Below, piece by piece: positions 49,106 through 57,759 of a stretch of 64,000 nt of DNA. The notes under the pieces are model-generated. The model saw only the letters and a list, made by a program, of their open reading frames with translations, made no database searches and was not told where the DNA came from. The DNA is from Novosphingobium sp. HII-3 (GTDB taxonomy: Bacteria > Pseudomonadota > Alphaproteobacteria > Sphingomonadales > Sphingomonadaceae). The position numbers and the translations under genes are program-made. Positions within the stretch are counted from its first letter, which is position 1, and every line of letters begins with the position of its first letter. The DNA lies in contig NZ_PPSM01000025.1 of assembly GCF_002916655.1 (NCBI RefSeq), positions 62,001 to 126,000 on the forward strand, in the 5' to 3' direction.

Positions 49106-49879
49106 ATGCGCTCGATACTCGTCAACGCCGATCGTACCCCTGGAAGCAACGCTCGGATCGAAACCGCCCTGGAGATCGCACGGCGGCACGGTGGCCATAT
49201 CACGGTGCTCGTCGACACGCCGGTCTCACGCTACATCGCCATGGATCCGATGGGGGGCAGCTACGTTATTTCGGACGCCCTCGACAAGGCCCGTGCCGAT
49301 GACGACGCCGTGGCCGATGCAGCCGAAGCTCATCTGGCGGACGCTGGCGTCCCGTTCGAGGTCGTGCGCTGCGAAGACGATCCCGTCACAGCGTTTGCCT
49401 ATGCCGCACGCCTGTCCGATCTGATCGTCGTCTCTCGTTCCGGAGGGCTGGCCGGCGACCTTGCACTGCGCGCCCGCGCCCCGGTGCTGGCGGTCTCGGA
49501 CAGCCCGCTCAGGCTCCCGGTCGGCAGCGCCTGTATCGGGTGGGACGGAGGAGAGCAGGCTGCCGCTGCGCTTCGTGCCGCCGTACCGCTCCTCGCCAGC
49601 TGCTCCTCGGTGCGCCTTGTCTGCGTGGTGGGCAAGGAAGGTGCCTTCCCGGCCGCAGATGCGCTGCGCTATCTCAGGCGCCACGGCATCGGCGCGGACT
49701 TAGAGGAGCACCAGCGCCAGCAGTCGACTCAGGAAACGCTGGCCCAGGCGGTCCGCGGGGCGGACCTTCTGGTGATGGGCGCCTACGGCAAGAGCCGCGT
49801 GCGCGAATTCCTGTTTGGCGGAGTGACCGAATTTTTCCTGAACGAGGACGCGGCGCCAGCCCTTCTGCTCGCACACTAA
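49106..49879 (+). CDS. universal stress protein, tandem domain
   Basis: 257-residue protein with two USP-like halves: residues 1-120, starting RSILVNADRTPGSNARIETALEIARRHGG, and residues 140-257. The second half ends with the ATP-binding motif GAYGKSRVREFLFGG followed by TEFFLNEDAAPALLLAH, so it is of the ATP-binding type. GAGGGAG lies about 13 bases before the ATG. An FNR-like box upstream suggests induction at low oxygen. No operon partner is visible; the next 600 bases lack a protein gene. Confidence 0.9.
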   Translation: MRSILVNADRTPGSNARIETALEIARRHGGHITVLVDTPVSRYIAMDPMGGSYVISDALDKARADDDAVADAAEAHLADAGVPFEVVRCEDDPVTAFAYAARLSDLIVVSRSGGLAGDLALRARAPVLAVSDSPLRLPVGSACIGWDGGEQAAAALRAAVPLLASCSSVRLVCVVGKEGAFPAADALRYLRRHGIGADLEEHQRQQSTQETLAQAVRGADLLVMGAYGKSRVREFLFGGVTEFFLNEDAAPALLLAH

Positions 49880-50158
49880 GCGGACGACGGGCGACTCACG
49901 GGGGCGCCGACTCGGAGCAAGTGAGTGCTTTCACGAAAGGATACTTAGCAGGGTGAGTAAATGGCGCAGTGCAACAGGCGTGGTTCCCACGAACTTACGC
50001 CGCCGCTGCGATCTTCCCTATACGGAAACAAAGAATTGAAAGCTGCCTTCCGCCGGAAATCGGCGCAAAACAGGCGTTCTGACATTTAGCGGATACCTTT
50101 GTGCAACAATCCGCAAGCTCAATTGCGTTACTTGCAACAGGCGAAAGTCATTTCGCAC
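49880..50158 (+). other. intergenic stretch before candidate sRNA
   Basis: No credible protein gene. I see a perfect hairpin GCGAAA-GTCA-TTTCGC at 50141-50156 and inverted repeats TTGTGCAA (50099-50106) and TTGCACAA (50159-50166), the second of which overlaps the proposed sRNA promoter. These may be operators or parts of a longer RNA. Confidence 0.4.
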
Positions 50159-50187
50159 TTGCACAAACACGCGGCTTTGGTCATAAC
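50159..50187 (+). promoter_or_regulatory. candidate promoter for sRNA
   Basis: TTGCAC at 50159-50164 and CATAAC at 50182-50187 with 17-base spacing, placing a start near 50193-50195, precisely at the 5' hairpin of the candidate RNA. Confidence 0.45.
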
Positions 50188-50192
50188 GAACC

Positions 50193-50258
50193 TGCCTTTC
50201 AGGCATCCTCTCCCAAAACTTCTACGGCCCGGTCGGCAACGATCGGGCCTTTTTTTTT
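50193..50258 (+). ncRNA. candidate small regulatory RNA with CCUCUCCC motif
   Basis: A compact RNA of about 66 nt is proposed. It opens with a hairpin TGCCT-TTC-AGGCA (50193-50205), exposes CCTCTCCC (50207-50214), which is complementary to Shine-Dalgarno sequences, and then has AAAACTTCTAC and a strong terminator stem ending in nine T. No coding frame on this strand explains the terminator: the USP gene ended 350 bases earlier. Hfq-binding alphaproteobacterial sRNAs with exposed CCUCC-type loops are known, and this layout fits them (established pattern, inferred identity). It may be the 3' part of a longer RNA. Confidence 0.5.
50226..50258 (+). terminator. strong Rho-independent terminator (U9)
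   Basis: Stem GGCCCGGTCG / CGATCGGGCC (one G-T pair) with GCAA loop, followed by nine T at 50250-50258. It is 220 bases before CDC48 and not assignable to any protein gene upstream. Confidence 0.9.
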
Positions 50259-50329
50259 GCGCCGCGCCAACCTGGCCGGCCGGGTGCAATCTCTCGCGTC
50301 GGGCAAAGCATCATCCACGTGCCGACAGG

Positions 50330-50354
50330 GGAACCCCATCCTCTTCCAGCGGTT
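50330..50354 (+). promoter_or_regulatory. candidate EcfG promoter for CDC48 gene
   Basis: GGAAC at 50330-50334 and GTT at 50352-50354, spacing 17, identical in spacing and in the GGTT downstream element to the motif before otsB. It lies 127 bases before the CDC48 start. Confidence 0.55.
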
Positions 50355-50480
50355 GGTTTGAAATCGCCAGCGGCGATACCTAGCTGAACCTCGCCGCCCG
50401 AAACGCCGTGCCTAATCCAGCAAGGACGATGGCCGGATCACGGCTCGAAGGGACGGGGATCGAGAAGAAGGGAATCACCG

Positions 50481-52790
50481 ATGGCGGACGCCGACATCAA
50501 AACCGAAGATCGCACGCTCAGGCTGCAGGTCGCTGCAGCGCGCCAGGAGGAGAGTGGCCAGGGAATCGCCCGTCTCTCCCGCGCCTCCCTGTCCGAGATC
50601 GGCGCCATGGAGGGCGACGTGCTGGAGATTACCGGCAAGGCGGTCACCGTCGCGCGCGCCGTGCTGGCCTACGATGAGGACGAAAGCCTCAGCGTGATCC
50701 GGCTCGATGGTCTGCAGCGCGGCAACGCCGAAGTCGGTTCAGGCGATCACGTCACCGTACGTAAGGCGGAATCGCGTCCGGCCCAGCGCGTGGTGTTCGC
50801 CCCGGCTCAGAAGGACATGCGCCTTCAGGGGCCCTCGGCGGCGCTCAAGCGCAATTTCTTCGGCCGCCCCATGGTCCAGGGCGATCTCGTCGCCACGACC
50901 GGCCAGCAGCAGGTCGCCGATATCCCGCCCCAGCTGCGCCGCATGTTCAACGCCCCGGCTTATGCGCTGACGCAGATCCGCCTCAACGTGCTCTCCACCA
51001 CCCCCCGCGGCATCGTCCATATCGACGAGAACACCGAAGTGGAACTGCGCGAGGTGTTCGAGGAGGCGAACGACGCCCGGGGCGATGTGAACTACGACGA
51101 CGTCGGGGGCATGAGCGACACCATCCGCCAGCTGCGCGAGATGGTCGAACTGCCGCTTCGCTATCCCGAACTCTTCACCCGCCTGGGTGTCGCGCCGCCA
51201 AAGGGCGTTCTGCTTCACGGCCCGCCGGGAACCGGCAAGACCCGCCTCGCCCAGGCCGTGGCCAACGAGAGCGAAGCCAACTTCTTCTCGATCAACGGTC
51301 CCGAGATCATGGGATCGGGCTATGGCGAGAGCGAGAAGCACCTGCGCGAAGTCTTCGAGGAAGCGACCAAGTCCGCGCCGGCCATCGTCTTCATCGATGA
51401 GATCGACTCCATCGCACCCAAGCGCAGCCAGGTCCACGGGGAGGCCGAAAAGCGCCTTGTAGCCCAGCTCCTCACGCTCATGGACGGGTTGAACAGCCGC
51501 GCTCACGTGGTCGTGATCGCCGCCACCAACCGCCCCGACGCCATCGACGAGGCGCTGCGCCGTCCGGGTCGGTTCGACCGTGAGATCGTCATAGGCGTCC
51601 CGGACGAAAGCGGTCGCCGGGAGATCCTGGGCATTCACACCCGCGGCATGCCGCTCGGCGAACGCGTCGACCTGAACGAACTGGTGCGCACAACCCATGG
51701 CTTTGTCGGCGCTGACCTTGCCGCGCTCGCACGGGAAGCGGCCATCGAAGCGGTGCGTCGCATCATGCCTCAGCTCGACCTCGAAGCGCGGACCATCCCG
51801 TCCGCAGTGCTGGACAACCTGCAGGTCATCCGCGAGGACTTCGTCGCTGCACTCAAGCGCGTGCAGCCTTCCGCAATGCGCGAAGTCATGGTGCAGGTGC
51901 CGAACATCGGCTGGGCCGACATCGGCGGCCTGGACGATGCACAGCTCAAGCTGCGCGAAGGCATCGAACTGCCGCTGAAGAACCCTGAAGCCTTCCACAA
52001 GCTGGGCATCCGGGCTGCGAAGGGATTCCTGCTTTACGGCCCGCCCGGAACCGGCAAGACCCTGCTGGCGAAGGCCGTCGCCAAAGAGGCGGAGGCGAAC
52101 TTCATCTCGATCAAGTCGTCCGATCTCCTGAGCAAATGGTACGGCGAAAGCGAGCAGCAGATTGCCCGCCTGTTCGCCCGCGCCCGCCAGGTCGCGCCCT
52201 GCGTCGTCTTCATCGACGAGATCGACAGCCTCGTTCCAGCCCGCGGCATGGGTGGCGGCATGGGCGAGCCGCAGGTGACCGCCCGCGTGGTGAACACCAT
52301 CCTTGCCGAGATGGACGGGATGGAGGAACTGCAGTCGGTCGTTCTCGTCGGCGCAACCAACCGCCCGGCGCTGGTAGACCCCGCGCTGCTGCGCCCGGGC
52401 CGTTTCGACGAGCTCGTCTACGTCGGCACACCGAACACCGCCGGGCGCGAACACATCCTGGGCATTCACACCGGCAAGATGCCGCTGGCGCCCGATGTGT
52501 CGCTGTCCAGCATAGCCGACCGGACGGAGCGCTTCACGGGCGCCGACCTGGAGGACGTCGTTCGCCGCGCCGGCCTTATCGCCATTCGCAAGCGCGGAGC
52601 CAGCGTCGACGCCGTCACCCGCGAGGACTTCGAGGAGGCTCTCGAAGACAGCCGCGCAACCGTGACTCAGGAGATGGAAGAGGAGTACGAGCGCATGAAG
52701 GGCGAGCTGAAGAAGCGCGCGATGGACATTTCCCCCATCGGCTTCATCGCGCCCGGCATGGTGGAAAGCACCCGCGAGCGGAAGCACTGA
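50481..52790 (+). CDS. CDC48/VCP-type AAA ATPase
   Basis: 769-residue double-ring AAA+ ATPase resembling archaeal VAT and eukaryotic Cdc48/p97. There is an N-terminal double-psi beta-barrel (about residues 8-190), D1 with Walker A GPPGTGKTRLAQ (near 247) and Walker B IVFIDEIDSIAPKRS, and D2 with Walker A GPPGTGKTLLAK (near 520), Walker B VVFIDEIDSLVPARG and the arginine-finger region LVDPALLRPGRFDEL. It unfolds and extracts proteins using ATP; bacterial partners are unknown. The start MADADIKTEDRTLRLQV is followed immediately by barrel homology. It stands alone, after a putative stress promoter and before a terminator, so it is probably induced in stress (inference). Confidence 0.95.
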   Translation: MADADIKTEDRTLRLQVAAARQEESGQGIARLSRASLSEIGAMEGDVLEITGKAVTVARAVLAYDEDESLSVIRLDGLQRGNAEVGSGDHVTVRKAESRPAQRVVFAPAQKDMRLQGPSAALKRNFFGRPMVQGDLVATTGQQQVADIPPQLRRMFNAPAYALTQIRLNVLSTTPRGIVHIDENTEVELREVFEEANDARGDVNYDDVGGMSDTIRQLREMVELPLRYPELFTRLGVAPPKGVLLHGPPGTGKTRLAQAVANESEANFFSINGPEIMGSGYGESEKHLREVFEEATKSAPAIVFIDEIDSIAPKRSQVHGEAEKRLVAQLLTLMDGLNSRAHVVVIAATNRPDAIDEALRRPGRFDREIVIGVPDESGRREILGIHTRGMPLGERVDLNELVRTTHGFVGADLAALAREAAIEAVRRIMPQLDLEARTIPSAVLDNLQVIREDFVAALKRVQPSAMREVMVQVPNIGWADIGGLDDAQLKLREGIELPLKNPEAFHKLGIRAAKGFLLYGPPGTGKTLLAKAVAKEAEANFISIKSSDLLSKWYGESEQQIARLFARARQVAPCVVFIDEIDSLVPARGMGGGMGEPQVTARVVNTILAEMDGMEELQSVVLVGATNRPALVDPALLRPGRFDELVYVGTPNTAGREHILGIHTGKMPLAPDVSLSSIADRTERFTGADLEDVVRRAGLIAIRKRGASVDAVTREDFEEALEDSRATVTQEMEEEYERMKGELKKRAMDISPIGFIAPGMVESTRERKH

Positions 52791-52823
52791 TCGGATCCGC
52801 AAACGCCCGGAAACATCGGAAGA

Positions 52824-52855
52824 GCCCGGCCGCAAACGCCGGGCTTCTTCTGTTT
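52824..52855 (+). terminator. Rho-independent terminator after CDC48 gene
   Basis: GCCCGGC / GCCGGGC stem with CGCAAAC loop followed by the T-rich TTCTTCTGTTT. Confidence 0.75.
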
Positions 52856-52906
52856 ATGGGCCTGCTGCACCTCTTCTCATCATCGAAGCGCGGCTTCTGC
52901 GTTGAT

Positions 52907-52926
52907 ATGTATCAGTTTCCATACAT
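52907..52926. promoter_or_regulatory. inverted repeat upstream of DUF4142 gene
   Basis: ATGTAT-N8-ATACAT, a perfect dyad in an A+T-rich patch 60 bases before the gene start. Possible operator; the binding protein is unknown. Confidence 0.35.
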
Positions 52927-52986
52927 CTTCAGAAACCTGCCTCATGCTCTCCGGTTGTCGCGTGCAGGATCCTTTGGGAGAATGTC

Positions 52987-53529
52987 ATGATCAGATATAC
53001 CGGTATCGCTCTCGCCCTCGCGCTGGGTACGACGTCGGCGGTCGCGCAGACGCCGCCGCCCCCGCCCCCTTCCGAGGCGAAGGTCTCAGCCATGCCGTAC
53101 GTGATGGCTGCAGGGATGAGCGACCTTTACGAGATCAATTCCAGCCAGATCGCGCTGGAGAAATCGCGTGACCCGGCCGTCCGCAGGTTCGCACAGATGA
53201 TGATCGACCATCACCAGAAGACCACGGCCGCGACCATGAAGGCCGCGCAGAAGGCCGGTCTGACGCCAACACCGCCCGCTCTCGGCGCCGGCGCCACGGC
53301 ATCAATCAACGAACTTCAGACCGCTTCAGCCGCTGACTTCGACCGGCTTTACATCGGCCAGCAACTCCCCGCGCACCAGGCCGCGCTGGACCTGCACAAG
53401 AGCTATGCCGCCAATGGCGAAGAGGCAGCGCTGAAGGCGAGCGCCCGCAGCGCCGTTCCGATCGTGCAGCAGCATCTCGCCATGCTCCAGAAGATGCAGG
53501 CGGGCACCGGAACCGCTTCGGGCATGTGA
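52987..53529 (+). CDS. exported DUF4142 (ferritin-like) protein
   Basis: 180-residue protein with a signal peptide (MIRYTGIALALALGTTSAVAQ) and a DUF4142 helical bundle, seen as the two helix pairs MSDLYEINSSQIALEKSRDPAVRRFAQMMIDHHQ and FDRLYIGQQLPAHQAALDLHKSY, cited by the cores VRRFAQMMIDHH and LPAHQAALDLHK. The His/Glu pattern is ferritin-like. A short Pro-rich linker follows the signal. Family members are periplasmic and often induced in stress; function is unknown. GGGAG precedes the start. Confidence 0.88.
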   Translation: MIRYTGIALALALGTTSAVAQTPPPPPPSEAKVSAMPYVMAAGMSDLYEINSSQIALEKSRDPAVRRFAQMMIDHHQKTTAATMKAAQKAGLTPTPPALGAGATASINELQTASAADFDRLYIGQQLPAHQAALDLHKSYAANGEEAALKASARSAVPIVQQHLAMLQKMQAGTGTASGM

Positions 53530-53538
53530 TGAGAGATG

Positions 53539-53561
53539 ACCGGGCGCAGGACGCGCCCGGT
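53539..53561. terminator. hairpin between convergent DUF4142 and MscS genes
   Basis: Perfect 9-base arms ACCGGGCGC / GCGCCCGGT around AGGAC, followed by CCTTG; it sits between the stop codons of two convergent genes. Confidence 0.6.
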
Positions 53562-53579
53562 CCTTGCCCCGGCACCGCC

Positions 53580-54731
53580 TCAGTTAGGCTCGTGCCGGTT
53601 TTCCGTCGATCGCGCGGCGTTCACCGCGATACCGTCGAGCAGCGATGGCGCGGCCGCCACCTCCATCGGAGCGACCTGCAATTGGCGGCGACGCGCCACA
53701 GCCTCGGGCATTTCCCTGCGAATCCAGTCCATCATGCTCTCACGGATTTCGCAGCGCAGGTCGAACAGAGTGGGACCATCCTTGGCGCTCATCAGCAGGC
53801 GGATTTCCAGTGTCGAATCCCGGCAATCCGTCACCTGCAGAACCTGCGCACGCTTGTCCCAAAGCCGGTGACGCGTGATCTGGCGGACATACTCCTCACG
53901 GATCGACGGGACATCCGCTGCGTGGTCCAGGTAGAGGAACACGGTGCCCAGCAGCTGCGATGTGGTTTTCGTCCAGTTCTGGAACGTATCCTCAAGGAAC
54001 CGGCTGGAAGGCACGACGAGCCGTCGATCGTCCCAGAGGCGCACGACGACGTACGTAGTGCGGATATCCTCGATGCGCCCCCATTCCCCATCGAGGATGA
54101 CCACGTCGTCGATGCTGATGGGCTCGGTAAGGGCCATCTGAAAGCCCGCGATCAACGCCTTTAGAGCGGGTTGCGCCGCCGCACCGACCGCGAGCGCCGC
54201 CACACCTGCCGAAGCCATCAACGTGACGCCGATCTCTCGCACCCCGGGAATCGAGGCCAGCATCCCGGCGATCGTGAGAAAAACGATGATGAAGGTGCCG
54301 ATGCGGCTGAAGATCGCAAGGCGGGTACGACGCCGCCGCGCATTGCGGTTGTTTTCGACGGATATGTCGGCGCGGATGACCATGGCCTCCACGCAGGCCC
54401 GCAGTACCGCGATCGCGACCCAGCCCGTGAGCAGCGGCATGACGAATGGGGCAAGACGCTCCCACACCGCCTCCAGCGCCGCCGTCTCACGCGCTGCAAG
54501 GACGATGCCGATGGAAATGAACGCCCACCGGGTGGGTCGGCACAGGCGGTTGACGACGAGGTCGTCCGACTGGCTGGCGCTGGTACGCGCGATCCGGTGC
54601 AGGACACGGAACAGCACCCGGTGTGCAAGGAGCGCCACCGCCACCCCGAGCGCCGCTGCCAGGAAGGCCAGGGTCAACTCCCCTGCCCAGTCCGGCAATT
54701 CTGCGATGGTCTGTTCGATGAAGTCGATCAT
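53580..54731 (-). CDS. MscS family mechanosensitive ion channel
   Basis: Inner-membrane channel that opens under hypo-osmotic tension, 383 residues from MIDFIEQTIAEL. Hydrophobic helices lie near residues 20-45, 65-85, 95-115 and 145-165, and the pore helix region is MASAGVAALAVGAAAQPALKALIAG (cited as ASAGVAALAVGAAAQPALKA), matching the MscS TM3 Gly/Ala pattern. The beta domain follows (ISIDDVVILDGEWGRIEDI). It lies after polA on the same strand, separated by a hairpin; the ten in-frame codons before the ATG are not claimed. Confidence 0.9.
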   Translation of the reverse strand: MIDFIEQTIAELPDWAGELTLAFLAAALGVAVALLAHRVLFRVLHRIARTSASQSDDLVVNRLCRPTRWAFISIGIVLAARETAALEAVWERLAPFVMPLLTGWVAIAVLRACVEAMVIRADISVENNRNARRRRTRLAIFSRIGTFIIVFLTIAGMLASIPGVREIGVTLMASAGVAALAVGAAAQPALKALIAGFQMALTEPISIDDVVILDGEWGRIEDIRTTYVVVRLWDDRRLVVPSSRFLEDTFQNWTKTTSQLLGTVFLYLDHAADVPSIREEYVRQITRHRLWDKRAQVLQVTDCRDSTLEIRLLMSAKDGPTLFDLRCEIRESMMDWIRREMPEAVARRRQLQVAPMEVAAAPSLLDGIAVNAARSTENRHEPN

Positions 54732-54782
54732 GGCGGTAGAAACGATGCTGCAGCGCACCAGTTTCGCCGCTCGGCGTGACAG

Positions 54783-54812
54783 AGGGGCGCCGCATCCGGG
54801 TTCGGCGCCCCT
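54783..54812 (-). terminator. hairpin after polA
   Basis: Perfect 10-base arms AGGGGCGCCG / CGGCGCCCCT around a 10-base loop, a few bases beyond the polA stop. There is no T-run on the leftward strand. Confidence 0.5.
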
Positions 54813-54818
54813 GCACGA

Positions 54819-57674
54819 TCAGTGGGCCGCGCCCCAGCTTGCACCGAAGCCGATCTCGATACCCAGCGGCACGTCGAGCGTGACCGCCGGAAGCGCCGCT
54901 TCAGCCATCACCCGCTCGATCACCGGAGAGGCGGCCGCGACATCCGCTTCAGGCAGCTCGAATACGAGTTCGTCGTGCACCTGCAGGAGCATGCGGACAT
55001 GCGACAGACCCGCCGCCGCCAACGCCGGGTTCATCCGCACCATGGCCCGCTTGATGATGTCGGCGCTGGTACCCTGGATCGGTGCGTTGATGGCGGCGCG
55101 TTCTGAACCCTGCCGTTCGGCCTGGTTTTTGGAGGTGATGCGCGGGAACCACGTCTTGCGCCCAAAGAGCGTCTCCGAATAGCCCTTCGCCCTAACGCCC
55201 TCCAGCGTTTCATGGATGTAGCGCTGGATACCGGGAAAGCGTTCGAAGTACCGGTCGATCATGGCCTGGGCCTCGTCCGCCCCGACGCCAAGCCTTCCAC
55301 CAAGCCCCCAGCGCGAAATGCCATAGAGGATCGCGAAGTTGATCGTCTTGGCGCGGCCGCGGGTGTCGCGGTCCACGGTGCCGAACATTTCCATCGCCGT
55401 GCGCGCGTGAATGTCCTCTCCCGCCGCGAAAGCCTCCTTGAGGCTGGGTACGTCAGCCATGTGAGCGGCGAGGCGGAGCTCGATCTGCGAGTAATCCGCC
55501 GCCAGCAGCACGTTGCCCGCTTCCGCAACGAAGCAGTCCCTGATCTGCCGACCGATCTCGGTGCGGATCGGGATGTTCTGCAGGTTGGGGTCGGTCGACG
55601 ACAGGCGGCCGGTCTGCGCACCCACGAGGCTGTAGCTGGTGTGAACGCGCTGGGTCGCCGGATTGATCGCCGCCTGCAGGGCTTCGGTGTAGGTGGAGCG
55701 CAGCTTGGAAAGCTGCCGCCATTCGAGCACCTTCGTCGCCACTACGGCACCCTGTCCGGCAAGGCCTTCCAGCACCGACTGGTCAGTGGAGTACTGGCCG
55801 CTTTTGCCCTTCTTGCCGCCCTTGTAGCCAAGCTTCTCGAACAGGATGTCGCCAAGCTGCTTGGGGCTGCCGATGGTGAACTCCTGTCCGACCGTGGCGA
55901 AGATCTCCGCCTCAAGCGCGCCGATGGCTTCGGCGAACTGGCTCGACAGCCCGGCGAGCTTTTCCCGATCGACCTTGATGCCGTGACGCTCCATCTGCGC
56001 CACGACAGGGATCAGCGGGCGGTCCACGCGTTCGTAGATGCGAGTTCCGCCTTCATAGGAGAGACGGGGCTTCAGGCGGCTGTGCAGGCGCCATGTCACG
56101 TCCGCATCTTCCGCCGCGTATTGCGTCGCCCGGTCCAGCGGCACCTCGCCGAAGGGTATCGCCTTCTTGCCGGTGCCGCAGATATCCTTGAACGTGAGGG
56201 TGGTGTGCGACAGGTGCCGCTGCGCCAGCTCGTCCATGCCGTGCCCGCCGCCGATGCCGTCCAGAGACCGGCCGGCGTCAAGGCAGAAGCTGACGATCAT
56301 CGTATCGTCGATCGGATGCACGTCGATGCCGTGGCGCGCCAGCACGTTGAGATCGTACTTGATGTTCTGCCCGACCTTCAGCACCGCGTCGCTTTCCAGA
56401 AGCGGCTTCAGGCGCCCCAGCGCGACGTCCAGCGGCACCTGCTGCGGCTTTTCAGCGAACATGTCGGTACCGCCATGCCCCAGGGGCACGTAGCACGCCT
56501 CGTTCGGTCCCACTGCCATGCTGATTCCGGCCAGGTCCGCGCGCATCGAATCGAGCATGGACGTCTCGGTATCGATCGCCACCAGGCGCGTCTGCGCGGC
56601 GCGGGCGATCCACTGGTCCAGTTCGGCTTCGGTCGTGACGCAGGTGTAGGCTTCCCGGTTGACGGGTGGCCATTCGGGCAAGGGCTGGCGTGCAGCGCCT
56701 TCGGTCGGATTTGCGCCCGCATTCGACGGCTTGGCGGGGTTGAGTTGCGTCGCCATGGCAGGCGATCCAGTGCCTGCATCGAGCCGCTTCAACAGGCTGG
56801 TGAAGCCATGGGATGACAGGAATGCGGCCAAAGGTTCGGGCGGAATGGCATCGAGCTTGAAATCATCGAGCGGAGTGGGAAGGACGCAGTCCTCCTTCAG
56901 AGTGACCAGCACCTTGGAGAGCCTGGCCTGCTCGGCCTGCTCGATCAGCCGCTCCTGCAGCTTGGACTTCTTCATGCCGGGTGCGGCCGCAAGCGCGCTC
57001 TCCAGGTCACCGTGGTCCTGGATCAGCTTCGTCGCCGTCTTGGGGCCGATGCCGAAGACGCCAGGAACATTGTCCACCGCGTCCCCCATGAGGGCGAGAA
57101 CATCCCCGACTTTCTCGGGCGGGACGCCGAACTTCTCGATCACCTCCGGGATGTCGATGCGCTGGTTCTTCATCGTGTCCAGCATATCGATGCAACCGCC
57201 TTCGAAACCTTCATCCGGCTGGGCGCACTTCCCCACCAGCTGCATAAGGTCCTTGTCGGAGGAGACGATGGTTACGTCCCAGCCGCGCCGGGTGGCGGCG
57301 CGGGCGTAAGAGGCGATCAGGTCGTCCGCCTCAAAACCTTGCTCCTCGATGCAGGGCAGGGAGAAGGCGCGGGTCGCCTCGCGGATCAGCGGGAACTGCG
57401 GCACCAGGTCTTCAGGCGGTGGCGGCCGGTTTGCCTTGTACTGGTCATAGATGTCGTTGCGGAACGATATCGAACCGGCATCCAGGATGACGGCCAGATG
57501 TGTCGGCCCATCCGCCTTGTTGAGGTCCTCGGCCAGCTTCCACAGCATCGTCGTGTAGCCGTAGACCGCGCCCACGGGCGTGCCTTGCGGGTTGGTGAGC
57601 GGCGGGAGGCGGTGATAGGCGCGGAAGATATAGGCCGACCCATCGACGAGGTAGAGGTGCTGCTTGGAATCCAT
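54819..57674 (-). CDS. polA: DNA polymerase I
   Basis: 951 residues with all three activities. The 5'-3' exonuclease domain starts at MDSKQHLYLVDGSAYIFRAYH and runs to about residue 290. The 3'-5' exonuclease has VAIDTETSMLDSMRADLAG near residue 371. The polymerase has motif A LAADYSQIELRLAAHM, motif B RAKTINFAILYGISRWGL and motif C LQVHDELVFEL near 905. The same frame stays open upstream for 303 codons but with no homology and opposite the lipoprotein gene, so 57674 is the start. It fills gaps and processes Okazaki fragments. It diverges from the lipoprotein gene. Confidence 0.97.
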   Translation of the reverse strand: MDSKQHLYLVDGSAYIFRAYHRLPPLTNPQGTPVGAVYGYTTMLWKLAEDLNKADGPTHLAVILDAGSISFRNDIYDQYKANRPPPPEDLVPQFPLIREATRAFSLPCIEEQGFEADDLIASYARAATRRGWDVTIVSSDKDLMQLVGKCAQPDEGFEGGCIDMLDTMKNQRIDIPEVIEKFGVPPEKVGDVLALMGDAVDNVPGVFGIGPKTATKLIQDHGDLESALAAAPGMKKSKLQERLIEQAEQARLSKVLVTLKEDCVLPTPLDDFKLDAIPPEPLAAFLSSHGFTSLLKRLDAGTGSPAMATQLNPAKPSNAGANPTEGAARQPLPEWPPVNREAYTCVTTEAELDQWIARAAQTRLVAIDTETSMLDSMRADLAGISMAVGPNEACYVPLGHGGTDMFAEKPQQVPLDVALGRLKPLLESDAVLKVGQNIKYDLNVLARHGIDVHPIDDTMIVSFCLDAGRSLDGIGGGHGMDELAQRHLSHTTLTFKDICGTGKKAIPFGEVPLDRATQYAAEDADVTWRLHSRLKPRLSYEGGTRIYERVDRPLIPVVAQMERHGIKVDREKLAGLSSQFAEAIGALEAEIFATVGQEFTIGSPKQLGDILFEKLGYKGGKKGKSGQYSTDQSVLEGLAGQGAVVATKVLEWRQLSKLRSTYTEALQAAINPATQRVHTSYSLVGAQTGRLSSTDPNLQNIPIRTEIGRQIRDCFVAEAGNVLLAADYSQIELRLAAHMADVPSLKEAFAAGEDIHARTAMEMFGTVDRDTRGRAKTINFAILYGISRWGLGGRLGVGADEAQAMIDRYFERFPGIQRYIHETLEGVRAKGYSETLFGRKTWFPRITSKNQAERQGSERAAINAPIQGTSADIIKRAMVRMNPALAAAGLSHVRMLLQVHDELVFELPEADVAAASPVIERVMAEAALPAVTLDVPLGIEIGFGASWGAAH

Positions 57675-57734
57675 GGCAAGACCTCTAGCAGCGCCGCACC
57701 GCGCCGTCAGCATCGCTCGTTTTGCCGGCTGCGG

Positions 57735-57759
57735 GGAACTTGGGCCGTCCTCAGGAGTT
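57735..57759 (+). promoter_or_regulatory. candidate EcfG promoter for Ala-rich lipoprotein gene
   Basis: GGAAC at 57735-57739 and GTT at 57757-57759, spacing 17, the third copy of this arrangement in the window. It lies 119 bases before the lipoprotein gene in the 203-base polA divergent gap. Confidence 0.5.

Noticed and set aside
50739..52835. 698-codon open frame on the minus strand across the CDC48 gene
   Set aside because: Antisense frame produced by G+C-rich codon bias; the plus-strand gene has unmistakable AAA motifs and the antisense product shows no family features.
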